Counted from the stretch's first letter, positions 25,601 through 40,000 are shown. The stretch is DNA of 64,000 nucleotides from Magicicada septendecula (GCA_034769895.1 CM068367.1:350797111-350861110); one strand, 5' to 3'. The notes: a model not told the origin generated them from the sequence alone. Made by a program: numbers and translations.

Positions 25601-28600
25601 TTGTGAGAGTACCAAAGTAGAATTTACCAATAGAGTCAGCCAAGTAGAAACCAAGTTAGATAATTCAATACAAAAGACAGATGTTAAATTTAATGAAATC
25701 GAAAATCAGATAAGTAGAGTTGAGAAGCAAATCAATGAGAATAATGAAAAAGTAATTAATTCAATGAATGAGTATAATGATGACATAGAATCTAAAATTA
25801 ATAAATGTAATACTGAAACTGAATGTAAACTGAGTAGTGTAGTAATGACAGTTGAAAAAATGAGTCAAAATATTGATGAACACCAAAATAAGATAGACTC
25901 TAAAATAAATGAAATTGAAAATAATTATAAGACAGAAATACAAGCAGTAAATGAATCTATCGATGTAATATCAAAGAATAACGTACAGTCTGAATATAGT
26001 AATGACAAAAAATTATATTCAATTGAACAAAACATTAGTAGTATGAGAGACGAATTATGTTTAGTAAAGAATCAAAATGTAAACAATGTTACTGAACGCA
26101 TATTTATGACACGTGACACAAACAATGAAATAGAATTAGAAACTTTTAGTAGTGAAAATAGGAGAGTGCATCCAATGCAATTTTTAAATCGAGTACGGGA
26201 ATTTGACAGATTTAATGGTAGTAGTTGGGAGGTTAAACTTATAAAAATTTTGAAATGTTTGAAAGGCGATTCGGAGATATGGGCGGAGACACATCAAAAC
26301 GAATGGGAGAGGTATGGAGATTTTGAAAAAGCCTTTCGGAATAAATACTGGTCGGAGGAGGAGCAGGAGATACTGCGAAGCCAAATAATGGGAACCGGGA
26401 GCTTTGGAAGAAACAACCGGAATATTACAGTCTATACGATGAAGCTATACAACGAGGCTAAGTACTTAGAACCACCATTGCCATTCCAGTCGTTTGTACG
26501 CCACATCAGCAAGCACCTACCGAGGGAAGTGCAGATCACGTTAATGACCAGAGAGGTAAGCGATATAAACGAATTAGAAAAAATATTGGATGTTTTTCAG
26601 AATATTAAGGACCAGGAAGACAGCAGACGCATACAACAACTTAATATGCAAAATGGAGGTAATTACACACCAAGAGGAGGACCAAACGGGGGAACCACAC
26701 AAAATGGTCGAGAACGAGACAGACGATACCCGATGTGGAAATGTGATGGGTGTCCGGTGGAAAATTATGCTGACCGTAATTTTTGTTATAGATGTAGAAG
26801 GGCAAGGCCCGGACAGCAGCAGAGGACACCACAGAGATTCAACAACCCACAGCAGAGGAACGGTGACCGACGAGCAGAGAATCTGAGAAACGAAGGAGGA
26901 AATCAGCATATGGGTAGAGTGTATACGCCCCGTAATGCAGATGAAAGGACGGGAAACTAAGGAGGACAATGGATGAGGAGGCCCGGCCATTGTCGAGGAA
27001 TAATCACGGGGTCCACGAAAACAAATACAGGAATAACACGATCCACACGGACCTGGCTACGGAATTGATGGAAGAAGAGGAGGCGGAAACGAGGAGACAA
27101 GAGGCGTGGTTGACTGAGGTAAAACTGGAGATAGAAGGTAAGTCAGTCTTGACACTTATAGATACAGGTAGTGAAATATCTGTAATAGCAGAACATGTAC
27201 TGAATAAATTGAAAGAGACTAACAAACATATTCCGTCTTTGCCAGTAGCGGGGGTAACAATTGTAGGCATTACGGGTGTTAGAAGTAAACGGGTTACAAC
27301 ACAAGTCCAGTTGAACATGTTAATAAATGGGGAAAACTATGAGAATACATTTTTAGTTGTAAGGGGTTTAAATTTAGAAGTAATTTTGGGTAATGACTTT
27401 CTAATCAGGAATAATGCGGTCATCAATTTTAGAAAAAGAATTTTAGAATTGAGTAATGAAAATAAACAAGTAACGGTTAATTTTGAACGGGTTTTAGACA
27501 CAGTAAAGATTTCGGGTATAAGGGTTATACCAGATAAGACCATACATAGGGATATGGAATTTAGTATAAATGTGTGTAGAGCGAGTGTGAGTGAAGAGAG
27601 TGGGGAGAGAATATGGGCGGATAGAGAGGTTAAATTTTGTGGGGAAGGTGGCGTAATAGGGAGTTCTCAGCGTAAAGCGCTGTGGCGGGTAGTTGAGGAC
27701 TATAGTGGAGTGTTTGCCGGGGAACCAGGGAGGGCAAAAGGTTATGAATGCGAGTTAAAGGTGAGGGAGCATGCGCCATATGTTCAACGTAGTTATCCGG
27801 TACCATATTCCAAAAGGGAGGCCGTACAGTTAGAATTGGATAGGATGTTAGCGGGGGATATTATAGAAAGATCGGTATCAACTTATTCCAACCCGTTAGT
27901 AGTAGTGATAAAAAAAGATGGGAGAGTGAGGTTATGTCTAGATGCCCGCAAAATCAATCAAATAATTATTCCAGACCGGGAGTCACCCGAAGCGATAGAA
28001 GAGATTTTTCAGAAATTCAGCGGGGTGAAATATATGACCTCTTTAGACCTGACTGCAGGGTATTGGCAAGTCCCGTTGGCAGTAAATAGCAGGAAATATA
28101 CCGCGTTCTTGTTCAACGGGAAAAATTATCAATTTAAGCGTTTGCCGTTTGGTTTGAACACCAGTGTAGCCAGCTTTATTAAGTGTCTTGATGAGATTTT
28201 GCAACCCCATAACTTAGACTTTTTAACCATATATGTGGATGACATACTAATCGCTTCTAGAACATTTGAGGAGCATGTCGGACATTTAGAGTATGTATTG
28301 GAGAAGTTACACCAGGGAGGTTTGACGGTGAATTGGGACAAATCGAAATTTTTGCAAACTGAGATACATTTTTTAGGTTTCATAATAACACCTACAGGAA
28401 TACGTGCTAACCCGGATAAAGTAGAATCCATCCTGACGTTCCCGGAGCCTAAAAATATAAAACAATTGCATAGTTTTCTTGGTCTCTGTAATTTTTACAG
28501 GAAGTTCCAGCGGAACTACGCCCAGACGACGGCCCGACTCAGCGCAGTGTTGCAAAAGAATAAACAATGGAGATGGGGCGATAACGAAAGAGCAGCGTTC

Positions 28601-30956
28601 AACGACATAAAAAATAAGTTCGCTGATATGATATTAATGAATCATCCCAATTTTAATGAAAAATTTTACTTACAGACAGACGCAAGCAATATAGCACTTG
28701 GAGCAGAACTATACCAAGAAGACGAGGCGAAAGAACATAAAACCATCGCCTTCGCCAGCCGGACGTTACTAGCCGCAGAACGTAACTATACTACAACCGA
28801 GAAGGAGCTCCTCAGTATAGTGTTCGCCGTGAGGAAGTTCCGAACGTACCTGCTGGGTAATAGAACCATCATCAGGACGGACCATAAAGCGCTGTCGTTC
28901 CTGAATACTTGCAAACTCACACACAGCAGGATAACCAGGTGGGTGTTAGCTCTTCAAGAGTATAATTTTTCTTGGGAATACATTAAGGGTGTAGAGAACA
29001 GGGTGCCAGACACACTATCACGAGTAGACATAGACAGAAATAGAACGGGGAGAGATATCAAAGAAATAGAGATTTAAAGATTGTCCAGGGAAGATACACT
29101 TTTTGGGGAAGAATTAAAGGATATAAACGTAATGCAAAGAGCTGATAGTAAATTAAATAAAATCATTACTAGCGTAGAATCAGATGTAGATGAGTTTGGG
29201 TATAAACAATATTTTCAAGTGTTCAAAGGGAGTTTGTTTAAAAAAGTAGAGGGGAGAGAGAGGGATTGGAGGTTAGTTATACCTGAAGGGTTGATAGAGA
29301 AAATAGTGTGGGACTGTCACCTTAGATATGGGCATTTTGGGGCACGGAAATGTGTGAATGTGTTGAAGGAGTCCTGTCTATTTAAGAATATGGAGAAACG
29401 AGTCCGAAAAATACTTAGAGTTTGCGAGATATGTCAGAAATCTAAAGTTGTAAATTATAGGTTGGAAGGAGAAGTAAATTATATTAAAGTAGAAAAACCG
29501 TTCGATCTAGTAGCTGTAGATTTGTACGGCCCTTTGCCGAAAGGTAGGGGTGGAGTGATGCATATTTTTGTTGTACTTGACACTTTTTCCAAATATGTCA
29601 CGTTATATAGCGTAAAGCGAGCAACAAGTAAGGTGCTGAGCGAGAAGATCACACGCGACTACATGATCAACGTGGGAAAGCCGAAGGTGATATTATCCAA
29701 CCATGGGCCGCAGTTCATCAGCGGGAGATGGCGCCAGACTCTCGGATGGGAAGGTATCATCACAAAGCACACCGCAGTGTACCATCCACAGTCCAATCAG
29801 GCGGAGAGAGTCATGAGGGAGTTGGGAAGAATGTTCCGAACATACTGCCACGCCAAACATAGCGAGTGGCCACTCTATGTGCAGAAAATTGAAAATTGGC
29901 GTAACTGCACCACCCACGAGTCGACGGGGTTCACGCCTTACGAGCTGATAAGAGGGGAGCGACCACAGAGGATTTTGGAACAACTAATTGAATATCCACC
30001 GGAAACCAACGCTATGGGTAACGATGTTAAACTGAGATTAGCAAACGAAAGCTTGTTGACTAAGGGAGAGAAGAGAAAACAGAGACATGACGTGAAAGGT
30101 AAGTGGACGCAGTACAAGGTCGGACAGCTGGTATTGGTACGACGACATGATTTATCGAGCGCTCAAGATAAGGAGATCAAGAAATTTTTCTTATTGTATG
30201 AAGGGCCGTACGAGATAGTAGAAATAAAAATGAAAAATTCGTATGTGTTACAGAATAGAGAAACCAGGGAGATAGTGGGTACGCACAACGCTACAAATTT
30301 GAAATTATTTTGGTCAGCATAAGGATTTTATTAAATTGTAAATGTATGAATGTTATTTAATTGTTCTTTTATGTTTCTAGAAGGGCTCCTCCCCCATTTT
30401 CGGGCGGTCACGATCTTACCAGTCCTGGCCGTGGAATTCGGAAATCGGAGGCGGGCCATGGTTGGCAGATCTTCCTTCGGGCGGTGAAAGCAACAATGGT
30501 CCGGCTCCACCAAAATTGGTACAAGATAGAAATTTAACCACGCATATTTGAACGGGGAGGGGGACCCCAAACAGGTACGTGACGAATTAAAATTTTTTAT
30601 ACACTCAAGGTACAACAATTTTGATGTACCTGTCACGTGCCTGCACTGCCCTAGAGTGTTATACATAAAGGAGGCTACACCTAAATAACAAGGCAGTGCT
30701 TACAGACTTAAATATTTTTAGTGTCAATGGTGAATTTCAAACTGAGCCGTTGACAATAGTTTTGTTTACACCCGAAATGAAGAGTTTGGCGGAGAAGTGT
30801 GGGACCTTCTAGAGCAGACGATGGGTTAGTGGAGATGAGAGATAAGGTATTACAGTTTGTATAGAAGGAGAAGTAACGGCACAAAGTAGATATGCTCTGG
30901 AATTGTTAGACACTTCATCGCAGAACACCCCCGTTTCAGGTGCGTCCATCATCGCC

Positions 30957-31002
<46 letters not shown>

Positions 31003-34000
31003 GTATATAATTTTAAATGTAAATAAATTTTAGAATTAAGTGACCAAATATAATTGTCAAGTTTTAGTATCAGTGAGTATGGGAACTTTTAAAAAGATGT
31101 GTAACAAAATAAAAACTTGTTATCAATACAAGAAGTGGGGATGATTTTGGGGGGTAGCTTGGTGCTCAATGAAGTGATAGAACAATGGAGTGTGGAACTG
31201 CAATAGTAGAAAGCTTTAGTGTATAAATGTTAATTAATTAGTTATTAGGTTGTTATTGCGGGGGTGGCCTGTGCCCTCGTAAATAGCGGAATGGGTTGGG
31301 GGTAACAGGGAGTGTTACCTCCATCGGAGGCCAAAATGGCGAAAATGTGCGGCACACCTTATTCGTGTAAAATAAAATTTACACACAGCCAAATGACCGT
31401 GTCGCACATAACTAGATTGATGTGTAGTAGGAAGTCAAATTGAAGTTTAGATTTCCCCGACTTTTCGGGCGATTACTGCCTTACCAGCACTAATCGTGGA
31501 TTTGGCGAGCAGTTAGCTATGGTCATATCAAGTCCCTTGACCATAGCTGACTTGAAATTGGTATATATTAGAAATTCAATGGGGGGAGACACTTAGGGGA
31601 AATCTCCGGAACTATGAAACAGCGGCTGCCACTCTGCCCGCTTGGGGGCGGCAGAGACAGGTGGTAGACCCACAGTAAGGGTGTGTAATATTATAACAAG
31701 AACATGATAATGTTCGTAACGTTTGAAACTTAATAGCGGAAGCAAAGACGCGGAGAGGTAAAAACCTGCTCCAAAATATACAGTCTTTGTCGAAGCGCCA
31801 GGGCGCCACAGTCCTCCATAATTTGAAATAGTGTGTGTGGCTGGGAGGTGGCTCAAATGAGCCACGAATGTAAATTTTATAACATAACATTTTTTAATTC
31901 AAATTTTGATCAAATAAAACTGCTTGTGCTCTGTTAAATAACTAGTTGCTCAGACACTCAATACAAGGTGTTCATGCATAATTTTAAGTGTATTATTTTG
32001 TTGTTGTACGTTGGATATAGGTGTTGATAAAATATGTGTTTTCATTATATATGTATACTTTAAACTAAGCCAATAATTAAACGTCTGGCAGGCGGGTAAC
32101 ACAAAATGATCAGAATCAGAAAGGGGAAACAAGAAGGTGAGGAGTAATGATAAATAAATATGTATATTTCATATAAGTTGTTAAATTGAGATGTATTTTA
32201 ATTGTATTAGGGAGATCAGCTGATCAGCAATAACATATCACTGGTATATTAGGTATAAATGTTTTAAGTAATTGATGTTCAATGAAATGTTTTAATGTAT
32301 TATAGATATTTTAAAGTAATGATAACAATAATTTGATAAAATGAGAAATAAAGTAATAATTTATGCAAGCTAACAAAAGATAGTTTTTGGGTGATGCATA
32401 ATTTGTGGGACATATAGATCTGTCCAAGTCAAAGTTAAAGTTGAAATAGTAGAGATGAAGATAATGTGATATTGTTTTGGAGATAATGTATATTATAGAA
32501 TTTTGAGGAGTATTGATGTTGACACAGTAGTAATGGAGAATTTATGTAGAGTTTGGAGTGATATATTTATGTTTATAATTAATGATGTTATTTTGTTGCA
32601 GTTGTAGTAAGGTAATGAGATTGAGATTTTGGGGATGGCAATTTTGTATTAGGGGATAGTGTAATGCGGGAGTTCGCAACAAAATGATGTTGGGACGGGA
32701 ATTGGTATCGATTTTAGTGAGGAGGGGCCGCCTTAGGTAGAATCCAGGCCGCCAAATAAGGGAATTGAGTTTTTGGGTGGGGGAAACACGTATCCTATGT
32801 ACAAAGGGTTAGAGAGTATTTTTTTTTTTATATATATGAGAGAAGGTGGCGATTTGGGTTTAATGATAAGTTGGGGTTAGAGTGTTTTGGTAGAGATTTT
32901 GATAGAGATGGGTGTCATGGTAGTTGAAGTTGTTAGTGGTTAGAGGTAGGGGGAGAAAGTTGATATATGTATACCGATCTAGTACAGTCAATGAGAGTAA
33001 ATAATTTACATCACCCACAGTAAGGGAGAAACAGATTGTTAAATAAAGAAAGAGATTTATGATAAAGAATATAAAATTTTCATTTTTTTAAACCAGTGAC
33101 AGAATCTTGATAGAATTGAAAATAGTGTAAAAGTAAGAATTGTTTATTTTAAATATTTAAATGTCAATTTGCTTATTATTTATATTAATATTTTGTTTAT
33201 TTTAAATGTTTTATTTTATGGTTTTGTGTTTCAAATTAGATTGTTACAGATGTTGCACGTAGTTTCAGAAAGCATACATAACATATGTAGGTCAAGGGTC
33301 TGGGACTTGACCTAGTTTCGATCAGCTGATGAGGTCATACACCTACTAAGCTTGTATAGTAGGAAGTCAATTTAATTCGTTTATTTAATTGATTTAAACC
33401 AATTTTTAAATAATTTTACATATAAAGGAAACATTGTAATAAATTTAAAATTTTTGGAATTTTGAAATTTTTGGAAATTTTAATTTTTGAAAAAAAAAAT
33501 CTTGATTTTTCGCCTGCCAGCGAATGAATTTTGAGTAATGATTATTTTATTATGTGTGTATTTAACATGTTTATTTTATTGTTTGATTGTATTGCATTGT
33601 ATTGCTAGAATCTAAGTATTTACATGTTAGAGTAAGTATATGTTTTGATTAGGAGAAAGGTTTAAATTAATGTATTTTAACGAAAAAACAGAAAAGAAAA
33701 AAGAGGAAGAGATTTTTTTTGATAAAATATTATTTTTTTGAATTTTGAATTTTTTTTTAGATTTTTAATGAATTTTTTTATTTTTCAATGCGTTATGGCA
33801 ACATGTAATGTGAGGGTGTGTGAGCCCAGTATCTGCAAAAGGCAGCCCAGCTTGCATAAAAGGGGAAACATATCGGTGGAGGATCTGGCATAATTTAAGC
33901 CAGGGATTGAGGATTTTTTGGGGGTAGCATGTTAGACGGCGAGGTGTGCTGTGGTACTTGTCGGTTCGATTTCTCGGTGTTGGGATCTCTTACGGAGAAG

Positions 34001-37000
34001 TCCAGTGATCTCGTTCAGATGAGGCCATGGTCGCTGAGCCAGGGGGGGTCGTGTACCCATGTAGATTAAGAACAAGGGGGTTGTTGGCACCAGTTCCTCA
34101 CCGGTCCTCTTCGGGGTTTATCGATGAGATTTCTTCTGTTGTGAACAGCCGAATTCTCATCGAGGGGGTATTGTGACGTGTCAATTTGGGTAAATTTTAT
34201 TTTTCATGGTATGGTGTATTCGTCTATGTGTTTATTTCGTTTTGGGGCGGGATTTCGTAAAATTATTGTGCAACGTTATTTTCAGTGTAACAGACCACGT
34301 GTTGACTGAACAGTTTGAGACAAAGGCGATACGCAATTTCCATTGTGTAACCAGGCAAAGGAATTTGCATCTCCACGAATTCTAAGAACTTTGTATGTGT
34401 GTCGACGCACGAGCGCAACTACTCAAGCACGCGCTAAAAAGGACGCTCTTGACTAAAAACCAAGATGGCTAGAGCGCAAATTTATTCATCATCTCTTCAT
34501 CGGTCATCCGGAAATACTGCTAAAGCCCCGCCTACTATTAATGGCATCAGCAGAGCCGAAGTCAATATTGTCCTCTGGTCACACACATATACCAGCTCTA
34601 TTCCATGCATAAAGTGGTTACCACACAACAATTAAGCATGAACGATGAAGCAAAGCAGGTGGCCGTGAATACGTTGTTCCGCCCGCTCAGAAAAAGCACA
34701 TGCCAGTTCGTCACTGACTGTGTCGGCGCCGACACGCGAGCTAAATATGCTCATATAATTTCATCAGTATTTGATAATGAAAGTGAAGTAGTTATTTTCT
34801 AAAACCAGTGACAGGATGGGAGGAGAGTCGTAGAACACTAACATATAAATTCGGGATTCAGTTTCGTCCTTTTTCGAGACGTTTTCGACCTACCACGGGC
34901 TGGCCACGAGGTCACGGAAGAACGCGTTGCCGGTAGTGATCTAAAATCATGTATTCAATCGGGTAATGGGGTTTTATAATGGAATGTGAGTAGTGAGTGT
35001 GCAATGCTGGGCTGTTCTGTGTTTGTGTGTAAATGAAGTTGTATAATTATCAATGATAAGGTAAGCCATAGTGAGTAAGTTCAATTACAAGTAAAGTGCC
35101 CGAGTTGCACCACATTTGAAAGATGTAAAAAATCTATGTTTGGAGAAAAAGTATAAATGCCATAGTTGATCATTAAAACAATTATTTCTCTTCCTAACTA
35201 TGTGTAGAGTTAGTTATTTCGAGAACCTTTGAAACACATGTTTGCATCTAGCGTTCGTACGAAAGGATCCTGGCCCGCACGAAAAGAAACTATCCAGGTA
35301 GGTGGAAGTTATTATAATAAAATATTAATATATATTTTTTTTAATGGATTAATAACGTCTCAATTTGACTCTGTTTTTGTCTTATTATGGTCGACGAGTT
35401 TCAGGTTAGCATTTGGGAGTTCGCTAAAGAATTCACGGTGACGTATAAATGGTGCTGCCTCATTTGGTTCAATGTCATATTTGCGTTGGAGTTCTTCATA
35501 GATCGCAATCGGGCATTTCTGAGTTTTCAGCCTTTCTGCCGCTGTTTTATAGTTATTCCACCGTTGTTGGTAGGCTCTTTTACATCTCTCCCAGGATATG
35601 AGGCACAGCTTTTCCCGTCTTACTTGGATAGGTTCGACTTGCAGTTGTGACTCCATGGCAAGTATAGGAGTTGATTTCGGCGCACCAGTTATCGTTCTAA
35701 GGGCCGCATTTTGGACCAAGTGCAGTTTCTGGCATGCTGCATTGGAGGCAGTAATAGTTACTTCTGCGCCATATTCCAATAGCGGCCAAATGTAGCTCTT
35801 ATACGTAGTTGTCAGAACATCTTGATTTGCTCCCCATGTAGTCGCAGTGAGTCGTTTAAGTAGTCGGCAGCGCCTAGACGCACATTTCGCAGACTGTTCT
35901 ATATGGTGCTTCCACGTCACTCTGGTGTCTATATTAACACCCAGGTATTTAGATATGTTCACTTCTTCGAGTTCCGATTGACCGTAGGCCACCTTGTTGA
36001 TAGAGAGAAAAGTTGGTATGTCGTCTTGGTGGTATTTACCGCCATGGCAATTAGTTTGGCCCACTCTTCTAGTTTAACAAGTGCACTACTAATAGTTGCT
36101 TCAAGACCCATGATATGGCTGTAGTTGCCCACATGATAAGGTCATCGGCATACAGGAGCGCTTGTACTCCCAGCACACACCGAACAGCCACCAGAATGTC
36201 GTTGACCATAAGGTTAAATAGGCTGCAGCTGATAACGGCACCTTGGGGTAGCCCTTGGCGTTGAATTCGGTACTTTGAAAGGCAATTATTATAGCGCACA
36301 CGAATTTGTCTCGGGGGGGGGGGGGGGGGGGGGTGAAGTTGATCACCTGCACGTGGTGCCCCCTGCATAATCTAAACGATCAACAAAGGTTCGCCTAAAG
36401 TACGGCGTAATAATTAGTCTAACACATGATTATAGCCAAAGCAAATCTTATTTTATTTTATTAAAACATTGTTAATTTCTTTGTAATTTTATTAATGATG
36501 TAATATAATGGTTATTGATCAGGTGACAGAATAATTCAAAATAAACATAATACACAAAAAAATTTCTAAATCGCAAATCTGTACTTTCCTCTCCTTCTCT
36601 TTCTCTCACCCCCTTTTCTCTCACACGCTCTCTCTCTATATTTACAAACCCCTCCCTTTTCTCTTATGGCACTCACTCTCTCTCTCTCTCTAACACCATT
36701 GAGATCTCATTATTTTAGTATCTTTTATATTTTAAAATAATTTTCCAATAAACACAAATTTTAAATAATTTTGCTCAAATGTTTTGATTCTTTTTAGTTG
36801 CTTATCTGGCACGTGGTCCCAGTTGTTGCACCTTGCGTTGAAAGTCCATTTTTCGTAAAAACACCAAAATAACGTTTTTTCAACTGTTATATCATCATCA
36901 CTGTCGCTAATTTATGATTTTAAAAAGTTTTTTACTGTTCCATTACATTTTTAAATACACTTAGGTAGGCCTACCGTGACTGCCTTGGCCTACCGTAAAT

Positions 37001-40000
37001 GCCCGCGGGCACTATAAGAACACGTGTGTCCTGTATGCTGGACAACTGGCGAGCGTATCTGGCGTGGGTACGCTAATTCCGTTTTTTCTGCGCCTTTGAA
37101 ACTGGTTCCAGGCAGATTTCTACCTGCATCCTTTCATGGTCTGTAAATTGCATCTTACTTTTTCTCCCCACTTCGCTGGTAGACTGACTGTGTCGTTGGA
37201 AACACGTGCCGTTTGTATGATTCACTAGTTAGCAATAGAATCACTTGTAACCTTATATGGGAATTATATACCCCCCACCTATACAATCCTGACCAGACCT
37301 GCGTCATTACAATAAAACATAAACTTGTTACATAATTTTGTTACCCAAATTTTGTCCCGTTACAAGACCCCCCCCCCCAATGAGAGGTTTTATGTCAAAA
37401 AACATAAAAACTCTCATTGCCTAAACCTAGGAGGACCAGCTAGGATATGGCGCCACGACCCCTCTTATTTCCTGATTAAAAGTTGGGTACTTACCCCCCT
37501 TAATCCAGTGGCTGTGGCCGCACCTGCATGACTTTACTGGACTTCCTACATCAGGATCCCAACACCGTAAAGCCAGACAGGCACTTGGCGACCCTGCCCT
37601 GACGCGCTGCCCAGCACAGGTTCGCCTCAACAGTTCCACACAGATTCTGGAACAACAAAGCAAAAACATTATCAAATGGCCTTTCATAAATCCATATCCT
37701 TACACTGATTTGGGTTCCTCCTAGAAGTACTGATTTGCATTGACCAAAGTATTGATTTCATATACTACAATCCAAGGTTCCATACAATTAATACAACATA
37801 TTTCATTCCCTACTATAAATCTTTACAACATAATTTCTTATAACAACTTAATATACGAGTTACTTACAATCATGTGTGAGTACCAGCACATCAAAATGTA
37901 AAACATGGTGATGATAATTCCGTATCTAAGCTTACATGACTGTATTCAGTCCAAATCGCCAACATTGTAACATTCAAAGGTAGTTGACCACAAATATTCA
38001 GTAATACCCATCCAAATTACCACTGTTACCTTTACTCAATGCAAAATATGATTATACAAAAGTACATAGACAACAAAAGTATGTACTCAAATACCCCATT
38101 ACAAATCATATAACACCTGTTTTATAACTACTCACAAATACATCATATTGAAATAACCACTACAACTCTGAATTTCACATTATAACTTCTGCTCTGATTT
38201 TCTATGAAACATCTCTATTATCAAATTTTAATCATTTACCATTTATTATAAAAGTTAAATCTAATTTTTTTTTAAATTTATTACCAGAATTCACTTTTTA
38301 CAACATTTCAAATTAATTTAATTCCATAATAAAATTTGTAATTACATAATGTCAATTATTATTAACAATCAATTATCATTATTATAAACACTACTACACA
38401 ACATACACACAACACCATGTATCCTCAGATACCCTACCATAACAACATAACCTAATACACAATAAATTTAACCCCAATATAAAATTATATACAATATATT
38501 TCACATAAAACGTCATTGTTCTCCAAAAATCATTACATTATCAAGCCAAGTAACAAAACCATTAAACTCAAATAATTAAATGTCCATCATCATTTGTTTA
38601 ACCCCATCATAAAAAATTAAGTCTTATACTGTACATGCACATTTCATTTTTGTTTAAATAATGACCATTTAAATTTGTTTTGTCCACTATACCATAATAA
38701 CCAATAGAATTATTCCATAGTATTACATCATATACCTCATCAACATCGTTTACAGTCAAGTCGCCCTTGGTATTATTTGTCACAATCAGGTAAGTTACAA
38801 TATCATCAACATCTACTGCACCAGTTACCCCAGTCTCATTACTAGGTAAGTCAATTTTCTCCCCTCTCTCAATATGTAATATCTGCACTAACATTTCATA
38901 ACCTCTATTAACATTAAAAATCTCTATCTCTCACTTTCTCCACCTCTCATCATAATACCTCTCACAACCCCCCTGAACTACTTCACTCCATGCAAATGGT
39001 ACCACAAAATCACTAAAATACCTCCTGGCTTTACCAGGTATACCACAAAAAATTAGGGGACCATTTGGAGACACCATGTCTCCCACATAACCTCTGGAGG
39101 AACCTTTGTTCTCATAAACCACATGTGGAGTCTTTACTCCAGTTAAACCACAGGGAAAATTTGCCCTCTGCACCTCATACTCACCTAACATCACTTCACA
39201 GTCTCTCTCAAACTCATCAACAACTATTACCTCGTCACTAACCTCTACTCCCATTAAACTCTCATCATCTAAACATTAAACTACCATTAGTCAACATTTT
39301 ACTCTCTAATACTACCATTTCAACTATGTTATCATAATTATTCATTATATCATTATTATAGTTATCACTATTATTTTCACTATCAGAATCACTTACCTTA
39401 TTCTCTATTACATGGTTATTTTTATTCTCATTACATTTACTTGGATCTCGTTTCCACTTCTCAGTTTGTTTTTTAATATCATTATTTAATTCATTAAAAC
39501 GTTTATCCCATTTTTCATCATTAGCATCAAAACGTTTATTAATATTATTAATATCACTAGCATTGTTCTCAAAAAAATCATTATATCAGCCATTGACCCC
39601 TCCCTTTCTTTTGTTGACACTGGAGTCGAATGTACCCCAGAGTCACTCATTATGGCAGTCAGTTAGACTAACTTCATTTTCCTTATCTTCCATCTTTTTA
39701 ATTATATAAATAAAATTTTATACAGAAAAATTTATAATTTAACACAATGTTTTACCTTACAAATTATTAAAAATGACATAACCTCTTATAATCTCTATGA
39801 TAATACAATAAATGCCATCTACCCAAACCTATCTCTGTATCTCAAGTAGGCCTAACCTATATACAAAAAATTATACAAGCATTCTGGCTGGGTCGCCAAT
39901 TGTTATGGTAGAAATCAACAAGAAAATAAAACAGAAGAAACTTAACCCCGATTACTACTCTTCCTTTATGACTTACCTTAACATAGAAGATTCCCAAAGC

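Larger units (their letters stand above)
23737..35362 (+). mobile_element. Ty3/mdg4-type LTR retrotransposon 'D', full length, Gag-Pol
   Basis: 11,626 bp with 1191-bp LTRs and a perfect 4-bp target duplication ATTT (23733-23736, 35363-35366). Order: LTR, PBS, gag (616 codons), -1 frameshift site, pol protease-RT-RNase H (702 codons), an in-frame TAA, integrase (413 codons), 3.85 kb 3' noncoding, hairpin, PPT and LTR. The order protease-RT-RH-IN is that of Metaviridae. About eight substitutions distinguish the LTRs (~0.7%), so it is young, yet it carries a stop between RNase H and integrase and a catalytic-residue change in integrase. No envelope gene is seen. Confidence 0.94.
22859..36403 (-). 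mobile_element. 5'-truncated I-type LINE with RNase H, interrupted by element D
   Basis: Target duplication GGCGTAATAATTAGT at 22844-22858 and 36404-36418. The 3' end on the minus strand is a TAAG-type tail (AGTAAGTAAGTAAGT), as in I-type elements. Coding order on the minus strand is the end of reverse transcriptase (36370-35363), then RNase H and a Cys/His C-terminal motif (23736-22862). It is 5' truncated within the reverse transcriptase, near a run of C. Confidence 0.82.

Noticed and set aside
26574..26990. Minus-strand frames opposite gag and pol
   Set aside because: They are shadows of the well-supported plus-strand Gag; no motif.
30323..34120. Looked for an envelope gene in the long 3' region of D (errantivirus-like)
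   Set aside because: No long frame, signal peptide or transmembrane segment on either strand.
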